Source: Benincasa hispida
Lineage: Eukaryota > Streptophyta > Magnoliopsida > Cucurbitales > Cucurbitaceae
Direction: 5' to 3'
Length of the DNA: 64,000 bases
NCBI RefSeq assembly: GCF_009727055.1
Contig: NC_052354.1
Span: 42,209,471 to 42,273,470 of the forward strand
Made by a program: the position numbers and the translations under genes. The notes below the pieces were generated by a model. That model was not told where the DNA came from. It did no database searches and saw only the letters and a program-made list of their open reading frames with translations. Positions 58,740 through 64,000 of this stretch are shown one piece after another (positions within the stretch are counted from its first letter, which is position 1; every line of letters starts with the position of its first letter).

Positions 58740-59325
58740 CATTTAACCTAGAGGGAAAAATAACTCGTCACTCTCTCCATTCCCTTGTATTATAGGGAAG
58801 TTATTTAATTTTTAATCTTATATTTAATTAAATAAACATTTGAAATCGTATTCAAATGTATATTTCTCTCATAATCTATAGTTTTAATATGAATCTCATT
58901 CGAGTTAATTTATTATTTCAATCATATTCAAATACGTTCAATCTCTCATATTATGTAGTTTAATTTTGAACTTTATTCAAAATTAACTATATACTATAAT
59001 GTATCTTTGTACCTTATAGTGATTATATCATATGCAATTAGCACGTGTTTCCTTAGATTAATTTGAACATTCCAAATTATTCTTCTAAAAACCTTTTGGT
59101 CCTCATTAATTCGTTATGAGCTAGCAAGGGGACCTGTGGATTATAAGCTCTAGATTAATTAATTAATTAATCAACGTTCATTAACTATAGGACAAATCAC
59201 TATAGACCCGTAGTCACCCTCTTATGCATTGTATGGCATGTTGCGTCCACAAATATAACCATTACACATAAGCGATCCTTCACGAGTTGTTTGTAGTTAT
59301 AGTTGAGTCAAATGTCTGTTTTGTA
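58740..59325 (-). mobile_element. Copia LTR fragment, minus orientation
   Basis: In reverse it follows the LTR family of this window: ctatagtgatttgtcctata, then gctcatkacgaattaatg and the AT-rich middle. It ends abruptly at about 59325 where a second LTR piece begins. Confidence 0.6.
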
Positions 59326-59796
59326 GGATTGTATCAACAGCAGCGGAAGCACAAGGAAATAATATAAAGCATGCTTTTGCACTCAAATTCACTAATTTTG
59401 GCATAATATAAAGCATGCTTTTGTAGAAAAATGGGTTTCAAGACATACCTCTTGTAGAACTTCTTCAAAGCTCCTTCTCCAGCTGCAATCTTCTCCATAT
59501 CTTGCTGTAGACCACCTCAAGATCTTTCCCACTATTCTCTTGGTGTTCTAGATTGAGTTGTGGGACTCAAAATGGGCTTGAATCAAGAGATGAAGGAGAA
59601 AAGCTCACTGCAGCAACCTTGTTGAAGAACCTTTCTTCAAACCAGTTTTTCTCTCAAAACTCTTTTGATTACATGCCCAATTTTCACTCCAATCTATTCA
59701 TTATATTGCAAATCAACATGCAAAGAGAAGAGTTGCATGAGTTGCAGCTCGTGCTTGGAGAAGACGAATAACAGGCAGAAATGGCCATTATCATAG
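59326..59796 (-). mobile_element. Copia LTR end fragment, minus orientation
   Basis: Aligns with 19905-20350 of the minus LTR: ttcactaattttggcata, agcatgctt, gacataccty, gttctagattgagttgtggg and catgagttgcagctcgtg. Cut at 59796 by the gypsy-type element. Word agcatgcttttg is duplicated within it (59361, 59413). Confidence 0.7.
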
Positions 59797-62700
59797 TGAT
59801 AAGTTCTTAAACAATGTTGGCTTGCATTGATAAAATATGTTAAATTGCGTCCAAAAAGCATCAAATTCATAATATTGCGGTCGCATGCGTTCATCGCATA
59901 GAAACAGTTGATTTTTGTGTTTTTATGCAGAATATGCATTGATGCAAGGCGAAAATTGCGATCATAGGAAATCATTGGTCGACTGCAGCATTACCGCAAG
60001 GCTTTGCGGTGATTGTGTTGGTAAACATTTGCTCAAGAAGGATTGTCGCAACTTGATGGGCGCATCTGGGTAAAAGGCATAATTAATCGCGATGGGACGG
60101 AAAGTTGATGATCCGAATTAAGCTGACAGCCGCTAACGATAACAAGTACATTCAGCTTTTCGGTGACAAATATTTGGCGTATCAGTCAGGGAATTAAAGC
60201 CATCCCATCTGAGCAATCATAAGAGAGAAGCCGTCTTCACCTCGAAGCTCTATAAATACCAGAGGTATCCTTCAGAAAAGGGGTTCATCATCTTACGAGT
60301 TCATAGTTCTATTGATAGTTTAGCCTTGTTCTTAGATTTTCTTTCATTTTAAGGCGGACGCGAGAGAAGGAGGTTGTGCCGACAGATCGTTTCGGTAAGC
60401 TTGGGAAAGCACCGAAAGCTTCACGGACAGAGAGAGGGCCGACGCCTGCGGAAGCAGGAATATCTTTTGAACCGAATAGATATTTACAGTGTAAAAGCCT
60501 TGGTCAGCAAGGAATTGCTACCAGGCTCTCTACCTTTATCTTCCATTGTTATTTTGTACTCAACTCATTTATACAAATGGATTTTACTTCTCCATATTTG
60601 TTCGCTCTCTGTTATTTACACATGAGTAGCTAAACCTGTTGAATGGGTTGAGAAGTATTTAGCTACCACAACTGAGGGTCTTCATTCTATACGATTATCT
60701 TGAATTATGTATACTTCATTCGTCCATTAAAGATACTAGGGAAGGTAGTCTAAGGACAGAATCTAGGCTTGGGAAGGTCAGGTCAGAATCTAGGCTCAGG
60801 AGAGTCATATTAGAACACATAATCAAGAGATAGGAGCTTAGGAATAAGCACTATTTGCTATCAACGCATCGCATGCATCCTAGAGATAGGATATGATTGT
60901 GTGCGGTCACCTTACCTTTATGCATCCTGCATCATCGCATAGGACAAGAGTAGAGACTTAGGAATAAGCTCTATGGACACTTTTGCATTCAAAACATGCG
61001 TCCTATATTTAGGAGCAGTGCGTTTGCATTGGAAAATGACTTGGTGTGCATGGTTATAGCATGATCGCATAGTCTAACGCATTCCCAAGTAATGCTAGTT
61101 GAAGACCTTCTCAACCCGTTCATCCGCATACTCATTGCATCTATCACGCAATCCAACTTTTCTCAAATCCGCCGCATTTATTTATTTTTCATTATCGCAA
61201 ACAACAACCTCAACAACTATTGATTTATCCGATTATCACAAAGTTTTCTAAAAATTACCAACGCAACCTATTTTCACAAGTCTCCGAGTTCGACCCTGGA
61301 CTTACTAGGAAACTCAGTGGAGTTTACACTTGGATTCCGCTGAGGAAACTTGAGTGCTCAATGCATTTTTCACCAACGCATTTCATCCACTATTCCACAT
61401 TATAAAATAATGCACTAAGTTTTTGGTGTCGTTGCCAGGGACTTGGCAGCTAATTATTTGTTAAGTTTTGTGTCTCTGCGAGCAAACTTTTTATCTTGGG
61501 AGTATTGCAGCTTGTGCGACTAGGTTGCAAACAATATTGAAGTGTAGACGATGTGCTGAAAGCCAGTATTGACCCCAAAGTAGAAGGGCAATCAGTCGCA
61601 GAAGAGCTTAAGGTAATTCTAAGCACATGGTGGCCAACATGAGCCCAACAATTGCCGGAAGTTCCAAAGGTCAGGGCATGCTCCTTGACCCAAGCAGTTG
61701 AGAACCATCTCCTACATGGAAGACTCCTTGCATTGATAACACTCCTATTTTTCCAGGGACGTCTTCCACTCTATCTTTAACTTGCTTTCTTAGTATAGGT
61801 TATTTTTATCCTCATTGTTATTTTGGATATATGGTTGCTTCCTTGGTTGTGGTGCGTTTGCTCTTGTAGGTGCAACAATAAGCCTTCTTGGTTCGTAGTT
61901 CAACGGAAGAATTCCTTTCACCCTTCAACGCATTGCTTCAATCGCGTGAATTCCAACACATGAGCGCATGCGTTGTTCTGCCTAAGATCTTTTCCTATTA
62001 TCTTGTATGCCTTATCCTTTTGAAATTCTTTCGTTCCTGATTGCGTTGTTTTGCGATGTTTCTATGATGGTACATATAGTTCACCGCATCTTCTAACTAA
62101 TCAACGCAAGACGTTCTTTACTTTTATTAGCTTCTTCAAATTTTGGAACTCTTAAGTTTTATTTTGTGTAAACCTTTGTTTAAACGTTTATTACTGCATT
62201 CATGTAATTTGTTCTTAGCTTTGCGATGAGAATGCTACCAACCTCTAAGTTTGGGGGTGACAACAGTCTCGGAGAGTTGCGTTCATTGCATTGTGATCGT
62301 TTGAAAAAAAAAAGTGAAGCGGGTTTTTTAGAATAATAACTCCACTGTCAACGCAATGGGGAAACCCATGTTGATAAGAGTTAAGCTATGAAAGGCACTT
62401 GCTTGAAGTTGGATGTATGCATGACATACGTGGGGGCAAGCCAAAACGAAGGCAAGTCGCCAGGATCAGCGCATTAGCACAACTCTTCTGTTGGGCGCAA
62501 GCCCAATCAAGCAAGACAAGAGTTGAGTTGAATATGGAATGCAACCGAAGTTGGATGCTCGCATGACACACATGGAGGTAAGCCAAAACGAAGGGCGTAA
62601 CCAAGTTCAACGCCGCATTTGAATAAGTCATCGCAAAGTTTTGAATTATTTTTACGAACGCATTCTCAAAAGCTAAACGCAAAATTGGGGTGAATGAATA

Positions 62701-63040
62701 AAAAGTTTTTGAGCAAAGGCTTACCGGATGTAAACTTAGAAAAGATCCTTTTGAAAAAGCAGCCAAAGTGGAGGAGAACATTGCAGTGATGGTCAGAGGC
62801 GTGTGTAAATTATATTCTGAGAAGTTGGTCATCGCAAAGGAAAGCATGAAGGTGAGTTAGAATTTCTTGAGTATAACGCATGCTTGAGGATAAGCATGAT
62901 TTTAAGTTTGGGGGTGTGATCTGCATGTCATCTTAGGCCTTTTACTTAGAATTATGAAGGTTGTTAAGCAAAATATGCAGCAATTGTGCTAGGAATTCAT
63001 GAGAAAATGAGTTTGCGTCGATCAACATGACGAAACTCGA
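59797..63040 (+). mobile_element. Non-coding gypsy-type LTR element (LARD-like)
   Basis: The 5' LTR runs from tgataagttcttaaac (59797) to about 61420 and has a TATA box tataaata at 60251-60258. A primer-binding-like site tggtgtcgttgccaggga (61424-61441) follows; TGGCGCCGTTGCCGGGGA is the known form in Athila/Tat-type gypsy elements. The interior (61442-62902) has no gag or pol. A polypurine tract (ttaagtttgggggtg, 62902-62916) precedes a 3' LTR start at 62917, which is soon lost. It must rely on proteins from another element. Confidence 0.62.
62401..62605. repeat. Two ~55-bp repeats in the gypsy-type interior
   Basis: 62403-62456 and 62548-62603 share gaagttggatg, gcatgacayac and agccaaaacgaagg in order. 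The distance between copies is about 145 bases. A 153-codon minus-strand frame across them has no recognisable protein content. Confidence 0.75.
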
Positions 63041-64000
63041 CTAACACTAGGGCATGTCATCTTGGACTAAAACTCCAGTGGATCAATATATACAAATATA
63101 TACAATATTGAGTTTACATGGAGAGAATAAAATGTACAAATACAATAAACTAGGGCATCATAATACCCATCAATTATCTCATTTGCCCTAGTGATACAAA
63201 ACTCGTAGACCTAGTCCTACTAGGTGACCCTCGAACACGTTAGCCGAGAGGGCCTTCGTAAATAGATCAGCTAAGTTGTCTTGGGAAGCAATCTGAGTGA
63301 CAATGACGTCTCCTCTATGTACAATCTCCTTGATGAGATGGTACTTTCATTCGATATGCTTTCCCCTTTTATGGCTTCGTGGTTCCTTTGAATTTGCAAC
63401 TACTCCATTGTTGTCACAATTGAGAGTGACAGGCAGGTGCATGTTAGGAACTACTTCCAGATCTGTCAGGAACTTTCTGAGCCATACTGCTTCTTTTGCT
63501 GCTTCTCTTGCAGCTACATACTTGGCTTTCATTATGGAGTCTGCAATACAACTCTACTTGATGCTCCTCCACATAACTGCTCATCCGTTCAGAGTGAATA
63601 CTAACCCCGAACTTGATTTCCTCGAATCAATATCAATCTGAAAGTCAGAATCAGTGTATCCAGTAAGGATCAGATCCTTAGGACCATACACGAGCATATA
63701 ATCTATCGTTCTCCGAAGATATTTGAGAATGTTTTTAACAGTGGTCCAATGGTCATGACCAGTATTGGACTGAAATCTGCTGACAATTCCTACGGCATAG
63801 CATATGTTGGGACAAGTACACAACATTGCATACATTAAACCCCCAACAACAGATGCTTATGGAATTCGATTCATCTCCTCAACCTCTTGAGGTATCTTAG
63901 TACTTTGCTTCTTAGACAAGTGAATTTCATGCCTGAAAGGTAAAGATCATTTCTTGTAATTTTGCATTTTATACCTAGACAACATCTTGTCTATATAAGA
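63041..64000 (-). pseudogene. Copia pol 3' region, minus orientation, cut by window edge
   Basis: On the minus strand: MYAMLCTCPNICYAVGIVSR and the segment up to LTGYTDSDFQIDIDSRKSSS (63835-63581), then RNase H with MKAKYVAAREAAKEAVWLRK and LNCDNNGVVANSKEP (63532-63347). This closely matches 41820-42300 of the plus-strand copy, so both belong to one lineage. A deletion or frameshift separates the two pieces near 63560. The element continues beyond 64000. Confidence 0.85.

Noticed and set aside
62386..62847. 153-codon minus-strand frame
   Set aside because: No recognisable domain; it covers the non-coding gypsy-type interior with its internal repeats.

Overview
This window is nuclear DNA of a flowering plant. 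It is strongly AT-rich, its genes are split by GT-AG introns, and more than half of it is transposon debris. The style of the repeats (long copia LTRs beginning TGTTGG, gypsy LTRs running from TGTAACATCCC to GGGTCGTTA, foldback elements with GGTTGGGTTGGG interiors) suggests a cucurbit. That species guess is inference, not something the sequence proves.

Four genes can be supported. (1) A two-exon germin-like protein gene on + (8852-10130, 217 aa). (2) A two-exon gene for a 172-aa plant protein of unknown function on - (18189-18814); its last ten codons lie on a small separate exon. (3) A single-exon gene for a 101-aa Arg/Lys-rich protein on - (45298-45603). (4) A six-coding-exon LAZ1/TMEM184 (DUF300, OST-alpha-like) membrane protein gene on - (47869-57964, 420 aa). 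Its introns hold a LINE remnant, a perfect 38-bp-arm hairpin and a long TA/TG microsatellite. The four genes look independent; nothing suggests they share a pathway.

Layout: 1-8.4 kb has a transferred plastid ndhH fragment, LINE debris and small foldback elements. 8.4-10.3 kb is the germin-like gene. 10.3-17 kb is AT-rich spacer with a family of foldback elements and a LINE tail. 17.5-19 kb is a tandem duplication and the 172-aa gene. 19.2-42.7 kb is a nested block of copia, gypsy and CACTA elements, including a solo LTR with an exact 5-bp target duplication inside an older LTR, and a CACTA element carrying captured exon-like segments. 42.7-47.8 kb holds foldback elements and the 101-aa gene. 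47.8-58.5 kb is the LAZ1-like gene. 58.6-64 kb is LTR fragments, a non-coding gypsy-type element and a minus-strand copia fragment running off the window.

I see no CRISPR array, operon, tRNA or rRNA, and no clearly new biological system. The points most worth a second look are the exon-carrying CACTA element, the nested solo LTR, the 99-bp repeats around a gypsy-type LTR, the perfect hairpin in the LAZ1-like intron, the ndhH fragment, and two single-N joins flanked by identical sequence that look like assembly artefacts. Splice sites and exon limits were read by eye and have no transcript support here.
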